Part shown: in pieces, positions 45,948-58,723 of the stretch | Numbering within the stretch: the stretch's first letter is position 1 | Layout: every line of letters begins with the position of its first letter | NCBI RefSeq assembly: GCF_000150275.1 | Contig: NW_002060956.1 | Location: 248,001 to 312,000, forward strand | Length of the DNA: 64,000 nt | Reading direction: 5' to 3' | From: Trichoplax adhaerens | Taxonomy: Eukaryota > Placozoa > Uniplacotomia > Trichoplacea > Trichoplacidae | Program-made: the position numbers and the translations under genes | Notes under the pieces: generated by a model | The model's database searches: none | Told to the model about the DNA's origin: nothing | What the model saw: only the letters and a program-made list of their open reading frames with translations

Positions 45948-47596
45948 AAAGTCACAGAATAGAATTTCAGCTGCATCGCGATGTTTGTGGTTTATGAATG
46001 TTATTATGAAACGTAAATATCCATCTATATTTTCCAACCACTGACACATTTTAAGTTGTTTCCATCTACAGTACATATACATTGTTTACGGATCTATACC
46101 TTGCAATGTGACAGTCTTGCACTGGCATTCCTCAAATAATGAGACAATAATATAAAAGATTGTGGAAAAATTACCGTTACTGTAGCACGTTATTGTATTT
46201 TGTGGTTAAAACCTACCTTTAGCGATGTGTTCAGTGAACTAGAAGGCTTGGCATGTAACAATTTATGCTTTCAGATTTTTAAGTATTATGATCATAATGG
46301 ATATTACGGAAATTGCTTTCATTTTACTTCCTGCTATGTTGTAGTAACTTGATCGTTTTAGAATTGGAGAATAAATATCTTTAAAAATCGTACTGTGGTT
46401 GTATCTATCAGATTCGCCCGTTTGATTGATTTATCTTATGCGTTCAGCGCAATTTTATGATCGATACAGTTTCTGATATCATGCATTCAAACCAACATAC
46501 CATACCAATATTAGAATTCATTGACTTGAAAAAATTTACTACTGAAAAATAACTAGTTTGCTTCATTTCAATTTCGGCGTTGCAAGTTACAACCGACCTA
46601 TTTGGACTTTATTCTATTCATCATATCGAACTAGAAGTGCATTACATTTGCGATAAAAAGTATTTATTCTGCCAGTGTGTACAAAGCGTAGGCATGAGAT
46701 AGTAAAAATTTTATCCTCACTTTAAAATTTACAATAACTGTTGGAATCAATTGACAGTTACTTATGTAAAAAAATAGAATGATGCAAAATTTAAGCTCGC
46801 TGGGGATCTTAACAAATTAATATTACACAGTGTATAGAACAACTTTATCGCCAAAATATAAAAATGGCAAAATCGAGGATTTGCAATCCCAACTGATGCC
46901 GTATTAGTATAAACTTTTTAAGGTACAGTACTAGATATCGTTAAATCATTTTTAATGTAGTATGTTCTACAATTTCAATCATAAATATAAGCATCGCCAA
47001 TTAAATTGTGATAAAGATCATACTGTAAACAGAGTAACCAATTTTTTCTAATACGTCATACGCAGATTCTCTAAAAAAATACTTTTACGCTTGATAGTAA
47101 AAACTTGGAAGAACATTAATACACCAAATACTGCATGAGTATACGGTATAGTCGAGATCTGCATAAATCGGTGGTTAGTGCAAATCAATAACGTCAAATA
47201 TATTGTAGTAGGAGTGGATCTTTCTTTAGGATGTTCATCTGGAAGTTGGTATTTTCCTCACACCTGTAAAAAGGAATAAAAACGATGAGAATTTAGAAAT
47301 AATTATATGCAATAGGATAATTCGCCTCAAAAAATCCAAATAATGGCAGATCGTAAAAGTAATGTTACTACTGCAAATGCTGCCTATTATTTAGAAATTC
47401 TAATTAAATACAACAGGTTGGTATTTCTAACTTACTTATTAGTATTTACAAAAAAGGGTTTGAATACATGTAGAGGAACATTAGTCTGCGGATCGCTACT
47501 TAGCTCCCTGCAGGAGAAAATTGTAATGAGAAGTGATATTAATAAACGCAATTAGAAATCTTTTATGGTTTTAGCACTGATAAAAGAATTTTAAGC
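45948..47596. other. Convergent intergenic region downstream of COX4
   Basis: No gene supported. The open frame at 47343-47555 (plus) overlaps nothing recognisable and lacks family features. An AATAAA word lies near 46371. The right end holds the 3' end of the minus-strand gene. Confidence 0.4.
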
Positions 47597-50449
47597 TTAC
47601 TCTATCTCCCGTCGTAATTTGTCTATTTGATTTGATAATTCATTTTCTTCTTCTTTTTGAAGTCGAATTTCCTATCCAGAAAACAATTTTATGTGTTAAA
47701 GCTTCCGTGTAGAAAAGAGCTTTCATGTAGATAATCTATTTTAGAATGCAGCAGATATTAGTTTTACCTGCTTTACGGCGATATTTTGTAATGCTAATTC
47801 TTTAACACCTTTTGGCATAGAATCGATTATCCGCTAAAAATAACAACATAACAACAACATGGAATCAGCTCCTTCATGATCAATAGTATATGTTTGTTTA
47901 CCTATGCATATTATCAAAGTCAAAAAGCTTATCGATAAATCTTACATCTGTTATATCTCCTAGTAATGTTTCTGTCGCTTTGCCTTCGTCTAAGTGCAGC
48001 TTTGTACCTTCTATACCAATTAACCCATTTAGATTCCCTAATTCGCTCTAAAATTTAAAGAAAAAGTATGAGTATAATTATATAAGTATCCAACTGATTT
48101 GGTATATTTTAGATTAAGTCATAGCGCAGACCTCTTGTTCTTGACGTAAACTATCAATTTGATGCTTTAGTTCGAGTATTTTCATGGCTTTTACAGGATA
48201 ATCTTTGTCCTATATCAAAAATGTAATAGTACTGTTTAGTAATAATCTAATATACATTACAACAGGTGTTAGCTCGAAATTGAAGTCTGTAGTCTATATT
48301 TCATTTACCTTATAAGTTAGCAATGTCCTTAACTGCACATTTTTCTTCCCTAGAACCGCCTCCAAATCACCAAGGCGCATTTCTAGGTCTATGATAAGAT
48401 AATATTTGATACATGAGCGGATAGTCTTTGTCATAACTTATTTGCAATCAAGAGTTGCGAATTAACCTGATAATTCTTTATTAGCTTTCTGCTTTGCCAC
48501 ATTTAGCCTGTCTTGTGCTGCAGCTTTATCTTCGTCATATTTAGAATATATAGATGACATTGCGCCCTATTGCAATAAACATCCATGTCATGTATTACTT
48601 ATAAATTAAAATTTAGGTAGAAGTTTTAAAGATATCGCATTTATTAAAATATTTAATTCTTACCCTAAACATTTGATATCTTTGTAACAATTTCCGTACT
48701 TTTCCATACTATGTAAAAAAGGGTAATACAGTGGTATACAGTATTAGTGGTGAGCTAGTTTAAACTTTGAATATGGCACTGCCAAGCCTATTTACCGCTT
48801 CTTTTTCTATTTCATTGATCTCGCCTATAAGTCGGCTGTTTTCATTTGTTCTTTAATTTTAAATTAAGGCAAAATGTATAAAGTATATATATGTACTATT
48901 TCCATTTTATCTTGCTTTATCAATATCTCTTGTAGATTTGTATTTCACAACTAATTCAGCGATAATTATAGTATAATCAAATACGGTGAGTCCTATCCTG
49001 TACTACATACAGTGAAATTAATATACTGTAGTAGGAATAAACATACTGCCTCTGCATACTTCAGATACACAGTATTTGCATTTCACTTCAGAATTAGCGA
49101 CGTACCATTATATATATATATATATATAAGTTTCACTATTTAGCAGAAATGTAAGAATATATTCTGCTGGTTCATCAGCAATACTTGCAAAAGTAGTTAT
49201 ATACTTGTTATACTGCAATGGGCTCGTGAAAAATTATGCCACCGGCATCCTACCGCAGATATCAAATGGTATACGCCTATCAAGTTATATCCACAGTGGG
49301 TTCCACACTATAGCTGTCTAGTCAGAACGCAGGCCGTTGCCCTAGCAACGGCCATGCATTACGGCTACATTCTATGGTTTTCTATCTAGTGCTTTACCAC
49401 GGACTTCTATGCACTTATATGCAAATACTGTACTTCAGTGTAGCATTCTATACTTCTACTTGATACTGAATAATATATACATTCCGCCGTAGTTGTAAAA
49501 TAGGATCGTAATTTAAAATAATTTAGGATACAAATAAGAATATCGTTGTTGTTGTTCAGTGATTCCTTTTTCCGCTATTTTAATTTGAGTCTATAAATTA
49601 AAAAAATTGAAATACGTCATTCAACTAAATATGTCAATAATTTCTGCCTTTCATTCAGAAATTATAGACACTATCGCTATTCGAGAACATATAATTTTAC
49701 ACATTTAGGAGCTGACTATAGTTCCAAAGTACGACATGAACTAAACGGAATAGCACAGTAGTAGCTATGATTTGCAATCTAATATTGTCCCGAAATACTG
49801 GTGCCGACGATATCAATTATAAAAATATGAGAGAACCCAAGCATAATGCGTTTTGTAGCAGATTAATATGTTAGTAAGAATCAGAATAAATTCAAAATCC
49901 AAGATCATAAATAAAGTATCATAAGCTATCGGATTCGGAGTCATGATTTACTCGAAATCGGCGTTCATCATGTATTTACTATTTACAACGGGAAGGACAC
50001 ACGGCATGTAATGATAATACTTAACTTTTGAATTAATATATAATTTGTGTTAAGGATTACTTTGATATAAAGCTAACCTGTAATAATGCGACTTCTTTCA
50101 ATTTTCTTTCTAAAACGACACTGAGTGGAATCTCATCTCGCTTGATCCAAGAGTGATAACAGCACATGAGTGAACAACTTTCTCCTGCCCGTTTTTTATC
50201 ATGCACTTGCGTTAGGTTTGATTGAATATTTCTTTCAACGACATTATTAAGCGCTGGAAGTTGAACTCTGCGAGTGGTGTGTTTCTGGCTCTTACTTGTC
50301 GAGCCTAATACGTCCCTGATATAACGATTGTTTGATATTGCCTTAACGTCTTCATTATTCCATCTCGAAAATATTTTGTCGTTCGATTTAACACTTCTTT
50401 GCCAATTGTGTGGGGAATAACCAGAAATAACGCTTTTTACAGATGCCAT
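47597..50449 (-). CDS. Coiled-coil protein resembling C20orf96 (DUF4618)
   Basis: Ten exons: 50449-50078, 49590-49532, 48850-48796, 48708-48664, 48566-48467, 48388-48309, 48209-48132, 48047-47946, 47833-47768, 47671-47597, giving 343 residues. All phases agree. The first 100 residues are basic and of unclear fold; from about 110 to the end it is nearly continuous coiled coil (TNENSRLIGEINEIEKEA, VRKLLQRYQMFRGAMSSIY, LRTLLTYKDKDYPVKAMKI). The LLTYKDKDYPVKA stretch, the size and the layout recall human C20orf96 and its DUF4618 domain; this is from memory and not proven. Such proteins are usually found with cilia, which fits an animal with ciliated epithelium. The frame is open upstream to a TTG codon at 50473; the first ATG is at 50449. 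Confidence 0.8.
49110..49129. repeat. TA microsatellite in an intron
   Basis: About nine TA dinucleotides in a row inside the second intron of the coiled-coil gene. Confidence 0.8.
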
Positions 50450-52475
50450 GCTATAACTTTCATTAAAATACAAACACTAAATGATACTGATCTATTATGA
50501 TGCCTATATATACGCGTATAAAAAAATAGACAAAATTAACCATAGATCATAACGTGAGAGATTACTTTTTACCAAGATATAAAAGTAAACTATTATGCAC
50601 AGTAACGAGTAAAATTGCTGTATTTATACTTGTAAATGCTGAATAATACAGAACAGTGTATGTGTTTAATGATTAGCAACAGTTAATATGAGAGCAAACT
50701 ATATTTACTGCATTTAATACGCAAGTCTACTATGTTGGGGGCCAGACAACCAGACTTCTGGACTAAAGTTGTTTGTATATGGTCTACTCATCGCCAAGAT
50801 TTATGATGCACTAAGAATAGCTAGTGCTGATACATTTAATGCAATGTTGATGGAAACCGACTTCAATAGCTATCTCGATTTTCATTTTACCCATATTACA
50901 AAATTGGATTATGCATTTATCAAATATTATTTGACATTCAATCTATTTTTCTTCGGATCATAAAATAGAGAGCATTGATCTGTCAAGTTTACCAGCCACG
51001 AACATGTTAAATCTTTATGCTAAAAGAGTACGAAAGGGAAAGCGTTGATCTAACAATCTTTAATGAAGCAATGTCTTATTATTAATTATATATAAGTGTT
51101 AATATATACAGTGTACGCGTATTGTACTTAAGAATACTTCGACAGGAAATTATTAGAGACTATCAAGAATTGATGTATTAAATATGACTGAATTTATATA
51201 ATTAACCACCATATGGATCTCTTTTAATGTAATATCATGGCGTAAAATATATCTAATCCATGTATGGACGGTTTACAGTGGAATATTTAATAATTTCCAT
51301 TATAAATTAAAAATGAAATCCTTATTTTTGTTTGTCGATCTAGATCTGTCAGTTTACTAAGTGCTGAAAGAATTTAGAATATATACTGGTGAAGAAAAAA
51401 ATAGCTAGTAATGAATTTTACAGACATATTCATAGTGATACATTTTAAAAAAACTGTACGAATCTTTCTGATCTTTCACTACTAAAATTAGCCCAACAAA
51501 AGCTTTATGATGTGCCTAGCAAAATACATAATTCTAGCTTAATACAGGTAAAATCAAAAACAAAACTATTTCGAGTGACATAATTAGTAACACCAGTTTA
51601 ATGTAGTTAGAGACGATTAGAGCTAAAAAGATCAATAATTATAATAGATCTCCATTCAGTAAGATTAATAGACCAGCAGCTTTATACTTTTATTAGCCAA
51701 AAACGCATATTCAGCACTCATATAGTTTGAATCCATTAAAACTATGACAAATGATAGAAATGTCTAAGCCACTAGAATAGTGGGGAAAATTCGTGAGACT
51801 TGCCTTTAGTATTGAAACAGTATCACTATAGTTGTCCCCATTAAGTGATTACTGCACTTGGCCACTGTCTTCCTCGCTACTACTTCTACCACTATAATTT
51901 AATGACTTATATATAAAATGTGTACTTATTCAATATTTCTGTACGACAAATGCGTAAATAGGTAAATCTCTAGCTATTAAAGGTATTATACATTTAGGAT
52001 ATACAGATTTTTTTACAGTACTGATAGTTGATTACAATTTATCGTCAAAAAAATGATTACTTAGAAGTAGTTACTTCAAGGCAAAATTTCGGAAATAATC
52101 TCACGATAGCAAAAATCTTACGCATGGTACGTTATTTACTTTCTTACATTACTTCACAATCAAAATATAACCTGTGGGTAGCGCTACAGCAAGGGAAAAT
52201 CAGCATAGAATAATGCATTGTATAAAAACATAATCGACTTAAATAGTCAATGTAGAACTCCATTTCAAAATACCCATCAAGACATAAAATTAGCGACTCA
52301 GTATTATGACATATTCGACTTAGCAAAAATTTTCTATATTAGAGTAGTATGCAGGTTCAATTAAACTCCAATTTTTATCAGGATGGTTCTCGCAGAATCG
52401 TAATATGCTACCATTGACTATGAAAATTACAGGCATGTAGAATCTTTGATGATATAAACAAAAAAGATCAATACA
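50450..52475. other. Intergenic region, no gene seen
   Basis: AT-rich space between the 5' end of the coiled-coil gene and the 3' end of PSME3IP1. Short open frames at 50769-50963 and 52028-52213 have no supporting features. Confidence 0.45.
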
Positions 52476-54624
52476 TTAATCATTTTCTTCAGAGCTACTA
52501 GAATCTGAGTAAACACCAATGCCAGGAATAGCAATAGCAGTTTCATCCGGTGGACTCGAGGTAGTTGTCGGCTTGATTTTTTTGGCATCAGATTGTCTAG
52601 TATCTGTAAATAGCGAATATAAATGTATCCCATAAAGTATTATTAAATTAATTTAATAAATCCGATTTTAAAGAATAATTATCGAGCTAAAAATAGTAAT
52701 GATTGATTGTCACTATTAGAATGGTAGTAGGAAACCAACCAGAATCAATGGGCTTTGATTCTTTCTCTTCAAAGCTCCTAATAATTAGCACAAGATTTTA
52801 ATTTTGAAATCAAATATACTTTAAAGAAAACCTTATCATCAATGTAAGCGCATCCTTTTAGCTTGGAAATGACATAGCAAGCTGATTGCAGTGCTTACAA
52901 TTTTAAAATAATTATTTAATCTAATAAGGAAACTGATTGATTTATATATGAATAAAAGTAGATAAATAATACCACGCTACAAAAATATTTACCTTTTCCT
53001 CTGTCTAACTAATCCTGATAGCAATTGGGACTGCGTTTTCTTGTTGTTCTTTATAATCTCAGGAGGATACGATTTGTGAGTTTCGACTATAGGTTTATTA
53101 TCAACTTCCTTAGAAGCTAACGAGCTAACAGCTTCATATACATTTATTAAGGTCTCTATTGTAGGTTGTATTTAAAATCTATATTTCTATGAAAGTAATC
53201 AGTTTGATGCAAATATTAAGTTGAACATCTTACTATCTGCAGCGTAATGGTAGACGCAAAATTTTAGCAGGTTAAAAATATATGTAGAATGTAATAAAGG
53301 ATATTCTAAATTTTTTAACGTCTTCTATCTCTCGCTGCCATTGTTGCACCTCTAAATCAGCTTGTAATTGATTTGAGTTATCTAAAAAATCGGCTTCATC
53401 GTCGTCTAGGCCGCGAATCATGTTTTCTAGATTTTAAAATGGTTGCAATAAAGGATATTTAGAACAGATAAGAACAGCTAATATTAAAGTAACTACTCAA
53501 GTTATTGAATTTATATCACTCTATTTTCACTCAAGCCAGCAAGATCGCTGAAATAAAACTACAGAAGTAGTAAAGCAATAAATTTGTAAGATACTGTAGT
53601 AATAATTTACATGCTATGTAATACTGGCTATATTATTACACGCATTTGCACTCATTCTGGGCTTTTGTATAATCAAGACTACGAAACTGGTAATTTTGCT
53701 GCCTAATAAGGAATTTAATTCTATATGCGAAGCTTTTACGTACTGAATTTAAATTGTTCATCCCATTCTTCTTGTTTCTTAGTTTTTTGTTCTTGTAATT
53801 GTTCATACAACGATCTCCTGTCAGTTAATTCCTCTGGTCGATCTGCAGATAGGACTTGATATTAGTACATTGCATACTGCTACATCTATGGATTGCATTG
53901 AAGGAAGTCAACTAGTCAAGATAATTTTCAGAGTCTATAGCAGTAAAAGTATAATGCGACCCATAAATATGATACGCCATGAACCGTAGGTCGAGATACA
54001 GTGGCATTTATCTTACACAAATAGTAAGGGCTGTGATTTGAAGGTATAATATCTAATTGATGAGCACAACAATGCTGCATGAAATCCTTAGGATCAACAT
54101 AAGTTGTATAACCCCAGCTGCCTCGATTTCCCATCTTACTAATAAGTTAGCTAATCGTTACAGTAAAAACACACTAAGTATGAGTATAAGTATTGCAAGA
54201 TTTAATCCTCCAGCGATTGATTGGCTTTCATTCTGTTACTGCAAGGCATCCGTCTTGGGATCAGAATAATTTTGACCGTCGATTGGATTAGCAATAAGTC
54301 ATCATTCAATACGTACACACACTGATTACTGCAGAAGCACCAAGCCACCAAAGCATAGCAAGGTACCATGATTAGTAATTTCGTGCTCATTATGTTGATA
54401 CAATCTTTATACATTTATTGCCTGCTTGAAATCAGTCAATCCAGTGATAATGAATGATTCTTTCTCTTTGACTTACCAATAACAGATTTACTACTTTCAT
54501 CTTTAACTTTCTTCCATTCTTCCTCACGCTGACGCCTGAGGTCTTCTAACTCGGTTTCTGTCACGAAGGATTTCAGTTGTCCCTTGGTGCTGGCATTCAT
54601 GCCTTCTTGACTGAAATAACTCAT
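52476..54624 (-). CDS. PSME3IP1: PSME3-interacting protein (NIP30/FAM192A)
   Basis: Six exons: 54624-54477, 53842-53744, 53426-53320, 53153-52993, 52777-52740, 52603-52476, giving 226 residues (human 254). The NIP30 region begins KSFVTETELEDLRRQREEEW and continues with RRSLYEQLQEQK, EQFKFKNMIRGLDDDEADFL and a helical, charged stretch. KPIVETH ... SQLLSGLVRQRKR matches the human KPIETKNKFSQAKLLAG part, and the acidic end IPGIGVYSDSSSSEEND matches LPGLGAYSGSSDSE. In mammals the acidic serine tail is phosphorylated and binds the PA28-gamma proteasome activator in the nucleus. Exon 4 was started after ATAGAG so that phase 0 is kept. Its upstream TTG at 54639 is not the start; the first ATG is at 54624. 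Confidence 0.92.
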
Positions 54625-55587
54625 TGTAACGCGATACAAAAGGCAATTCCCAATATCTTTAGCAAGGTAATATCATCAAGATGTCTATAGATTATCGATT
54701 CAATAGAAATTAAGGGATATAATGCAATACGATCAGATTTCCATTAAAAATAGTCCACAGCCATCTTCTATAACTTGCTGCAAGACAACCGTGACTTAGG
54801 AACTGAAGGTTGAGTACCTGTACAGCCTACAAGTACTGAGATTGCATGTCTAGCAGTGCTTGTATGCCAATCTATGCCCAATGCTGTGTTGTACTGTATG
54901 AAAATAGTAAACGTGTACAAGACCTTTAGTCCAATGCTCCATTGGATGTCCGGAGAGACGGATGCGCATTACTCCATGAGGGCAGGAACCTTTTTCAAGT
55001 TCCCTTGATCAGGGTCTAGCTGGTCCGGTCCGGTCCGATCCGGTCCAGCATTCGAGCCTGGTTCAGCTCTCATCTTGAATGGTTGGTAGCTGCTGCAGCT
55101 TGCTTTAATCGTTGAATTTCTCCATTTCTAACTTGGCTGCGATTTATAACTCGGTAATATGCCCAAGAATCTTATTTATCACTATGTATAGCTAGTAATA
55201 ATCTTATTAGTATAGTTGCAAACTACTGTACTGCTGTTGGTAGTGAAAATGGATCGAACTCTATCTGTACCCACAACGCCATGATGCAAATACAGGGCTA
55301 CCCTTGCAGCCCTATGGAGCAGTTGGCGTACATTGTCAGCGCCAGCAATATGAAATTCTGCAATCTAAAAATCGAGCTATTAACTCTCGGATTGCTTAAT
55401 CGTAGCATTTTAAATGAAATTCTAAGTAATATTCAACATCAGTTGGATCAGTTAGCATGTAGAATTGGCAATACTATTTTACAGATTATTCCTAGGATTG
55501 AGAAATACCGCTTGACCTTTTGATAATACACGTATGCTTAGGCATATGTAAACTGCGATCGACTTAATTCATCAAGACTTGTGGTAG
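54625..55587. promoter_or_regulatory. Divergent region PSME3IP1/HIBCH
   Basis: Less AT-rich than its surroundings. Contains four or five GGTCC units in a row at about 55021-55048. Both promoters should lie here. Confidence 0.4.
55281..55523 (+). CDS. Small ORF of 80 codons upstream of HIBCH
   Basis: Complete ATG-to-stop frame with many Leu/Ile residues (LKIELLTLGLLNRSILNEIL). I do not recognise it. Open frames of this length are expected by chance in a window of this size, so it may be nothing, or an upstream ORF in the HIBCH leader. Confidence 0.15.
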   Translation: MMQIQGYPCSPMEQLAYIVSASNMKFCNLKIELLTLGLLNRSILNEILSNIQHQLDQLACRIGNTILQIIPRIEKYRLTF

Positions 55588-57906
55588 ATGAAATCATTCA
55601 TTTTTTCATTTTCGGATCTAGGTGAAAACCTTCCTATATTAACTGCAATCAAGGATAAAACAGAAACCTTCTATAAGCGTAGAATGCAATTCCAAAAAGT
55701 TTCATTACATAGAACCGGCTTATTCGGAACCTGTAATCAACGACTTCATAATATTTACAATCATTTGCTAAATTCCAACTGCAAAATGTCTACATCTGGT
55801 CAGCGTTTTGCTGCAGCCAATGATGAAGCTATTCTGGAAGTACGAAATAAAGTTGGGTTGATAACGCTAAATCGACCCAAGGCATTAAATGTGTTAAGCT
55901 TAAATATGATCAATACTATTTATCCCATTATGATGGAATGGGATAAAGATCCTAATGTCCAGGTAATAGTTATGAAAGGTGCTGGCGAGAAAGCTTTTTG
56001 TGCTGGTGGTGATGTTAAATCCCTCGTTGGCAATCGGCCCCTAAGCAGGGAGTTCTTTCCTACAGAATATCGTTTGAATAACTTAATTGGTGAGATGAAT
56101 AATATTACATTGTTGTGTTTAAATTTTAAATCGTCTCTAGTTTAATTGAACATTGGCCTTTTATTCCCACTTATAACTTTTATTAATAGTTTAAGATAGA
56201 AACCCCATTTTAACTAAACTAACAAAGATTAATATCATATACGACCTATAAATCGCTATCGTCGGATTCTGTATGAGCAATTCATTGACCAAGATATAAC
56301 ATTGCAGTAATACACTATGATTAGGTCATTAAATACGTACGTGCTCAAGGCCTACTCCATTTTCAGCCCCGATAAAACCTGTACCATAAATCACCATAAG
56401 TACTGTATCCTCTTCTATTGTCGTAAATCCTATAGAAGCAATTCATAAATGGTAACACCATCTTAATGTCAACACTTTGATTAGATCAGTTAACGCCTGT
56501 TTTAGACCTTGAAAAACTTTTCAATTTCTAGCGTATGATAACTGGTATGAGCAGGATGTCATCTTTCTATATGCAATTGTAGGCATTTTGAAGACTCCTT
56601 ATGTAGCCTTTATCGATGGAATAACTATGGGTGGTGGTATTGGTTTGTCAGTTCACGGCCGCTATCGTGTTGCAACAGAACGTACATTATTTGCTATGCC
56701 CGAAACAGCTTTGGGTCTACATCCGGATGTAGGAGGATCGTACTTTTTACCACGGTTGGAAGGCAACTTGGGCATGTATTTCGCTCTCACTGGTGAGTAT
56801 ACTCGTAATTTAGTTTCATCATTTTGATTGAAATTGACAGTGAGCACTATTTAGTTGTATTTTTGATCAGAGGTTATCTCCGCAGTTGTTGATAGTGGTA
56901 ATATTATATTATTTACAAAATAATTAGTCTATGATAGAATGAATTTGTTCTCGTTTAATTATACTATGTTATACGCGTAGTATAGATTAGTAAACTTGGT
57001 TTTAAATTGTTATTTGACAGGGCAAAGAATGAAAGGTAGAGATGTGTATTTTACTGGAATTGCTACTCATTATGTTGGGTCACAAGATATTAACGAATTA
57101 GAATCAAAACTTATCAATCAACCAAGTATTACAAATGATGTGGTTCAAGAGATTCTTGATCAGTATCATAAGAAGGTAAGAGCATAAATGATAGAATGAC
57201 GTATGTCATAGCTAGAAAAAATGATTGATAAAAATTCTCGCGGAAAAAGTACCCTTGTAAAGTTGCAATTTTTCGATATTTTAGCGTAGATGGCTGTATA
57301 CTGAGTGTATAGATTGAGTCTATCTTTATAATTATAAATTATAACAGTTTTACTCATTAGGAGATCATAAAATAATAGGGAGCTCCCTCTGCGTTTTATA
57401 TCTTGCGTTAACGCATTAGCTACGTTCAATGTTCTTTTACCGTCTTATAACAAACATTGCAATGTCATTCGTCTTTGTACCGTAAAATGTAGCACGAGGG
57501 TGGAGAATTCTCATTTGCTCAGCATATGGACAAAATTAACGAATGCTTCAAAGGAGAAACTATAGAAGAAATATTTACTCTATTAGAAAAAGATGGCTCA
57601 GAGTGGGCTATGAAATGCCTCAACCATTGTCGTAAGATGTCACCTAGTTCAATGAAAGTAACTATTCGTGCACTGCAGGAAGGAGCTAAAGCGCCTTCCT
57701 TAGCTGATGCGTTGTTAACAGAAAATCGCATTTGTCAGAGAATGATGGAAACAAAAGATTTCTATGAAGGAGTTAGAGCTATATTAATCGATCGTGATAA
57801 TAATCCAAAGTGGGATCCTGCAACGTTTGAAGAAGTGACTGATGAAATGGTCGATGCTCATTTTCAACCTACTAGTGACGGAGATGTAATATTGCCAAAG
57901 CAGTGA
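55588..57906 (+). CDS. HIBCH: 3-hydroxyisobutyryl-CoA hydrolase
   Basis: Four exons, 55588-56089, 56583-56792, 57021-57175 and 57493-57906, encode 426 residues from the first ATG. Starting at the ATG at 55684 gives 394, closer to the human 386, and a basic mitochondrial presequence ([12 protein letters not shown]), so that start is more likely. The crotonase fold shows [29 protein letters not shown] (oxyanion hole), [15 protein letters not shown] and [16 protein letters not shown], with the catalytic Glu and Asp of the family. The last exon covers the HIBCH-specific end ([40 protein letters not shown]). The enzyme frees 3-hydroxyisobutyrate from CoA in mitochondrial valine breakdown. An AATAAA word at 58214-58219 lies about 310 bases after the stop. 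Confidence 0.95.
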
Positions 57907-58723
57907 CTGTTATAAATTTTGTAGTCATGACTGTATCAGTGATAAGATTAGCTGGCATCTTACTTCAAATATGTTGGTATCATCCTTATTATGGTTAATA
58001 TTTTATTATCTTATGAAGGTACTTCTTAATTACGGTATCAATAGAAGCATGCAATTATTCATATGCAACGTGAAGAAAATTGTAATGCATACTTGTCAAC
58101 TAATAATATATCGTGTGCATTATACTTGCCAATTGCAATTTCATTATGGCGAACCTGCTTTTAAAATTTTCAATTTTTTGGGTGCAATAGCTAATGATGG
58201 TGATAACTTCAATAATAAAGTTTCACAGTAAAAGATATCTGAGCGAGTCTTTCTAATAAGTGTCTTTACAAGACAATTTTATTGACGACAAATCGATGTA
58301 GATATAAATAGAAGACTAAGAATTGTTTCAACACTAAAAATTCACATGTTTAAATTCATGGCATTCGTTTCCTTTCGGTATTGCATTACAGTATGTAAAA
58401 AAGATATGTTGGTGAAAGTATATCGCCAAACGAAAACACATCAACCAATAAATTCCAGGTTAATAAATGATATACGAGCAGTATAATTAATACTTCTTAC
58501 TAGAGGATACACCTCAGTAATTTGAAGTATAGCCTTCTAGCATGCAAACGCTATCGCATTTAGATCATACCAATATTTATCTAATGGAAAATATCACGCT
58601 ATTACACTCTTTTCTAATTAAAATAACACCAAAATTTTCATACCTGATATGGTATTATAAAAATTGATACGTGAACTTTACAGTATGATCTGTTACGATC
58701 CATCTATGATTATAATTAAAGAT
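57907..58723. other. Convergent intergenic region HIBCH/KCC
   Basis: No coding function supported; the open frame 57971-58231 (plus) lies in the HIBCH 3' region and ends beside its likely polyadenylation signal (58214-58219). Confidence 0.45.

Noticed and set aside
47902-47945. Extension of the coiled-coil exon by VRFIDKLFDFDN
   Set aside because: The frame is open, but the following exon (47833-47768) would then run into a stop. Using the strong GTAAGA donor at 47945 keeps phase 0.
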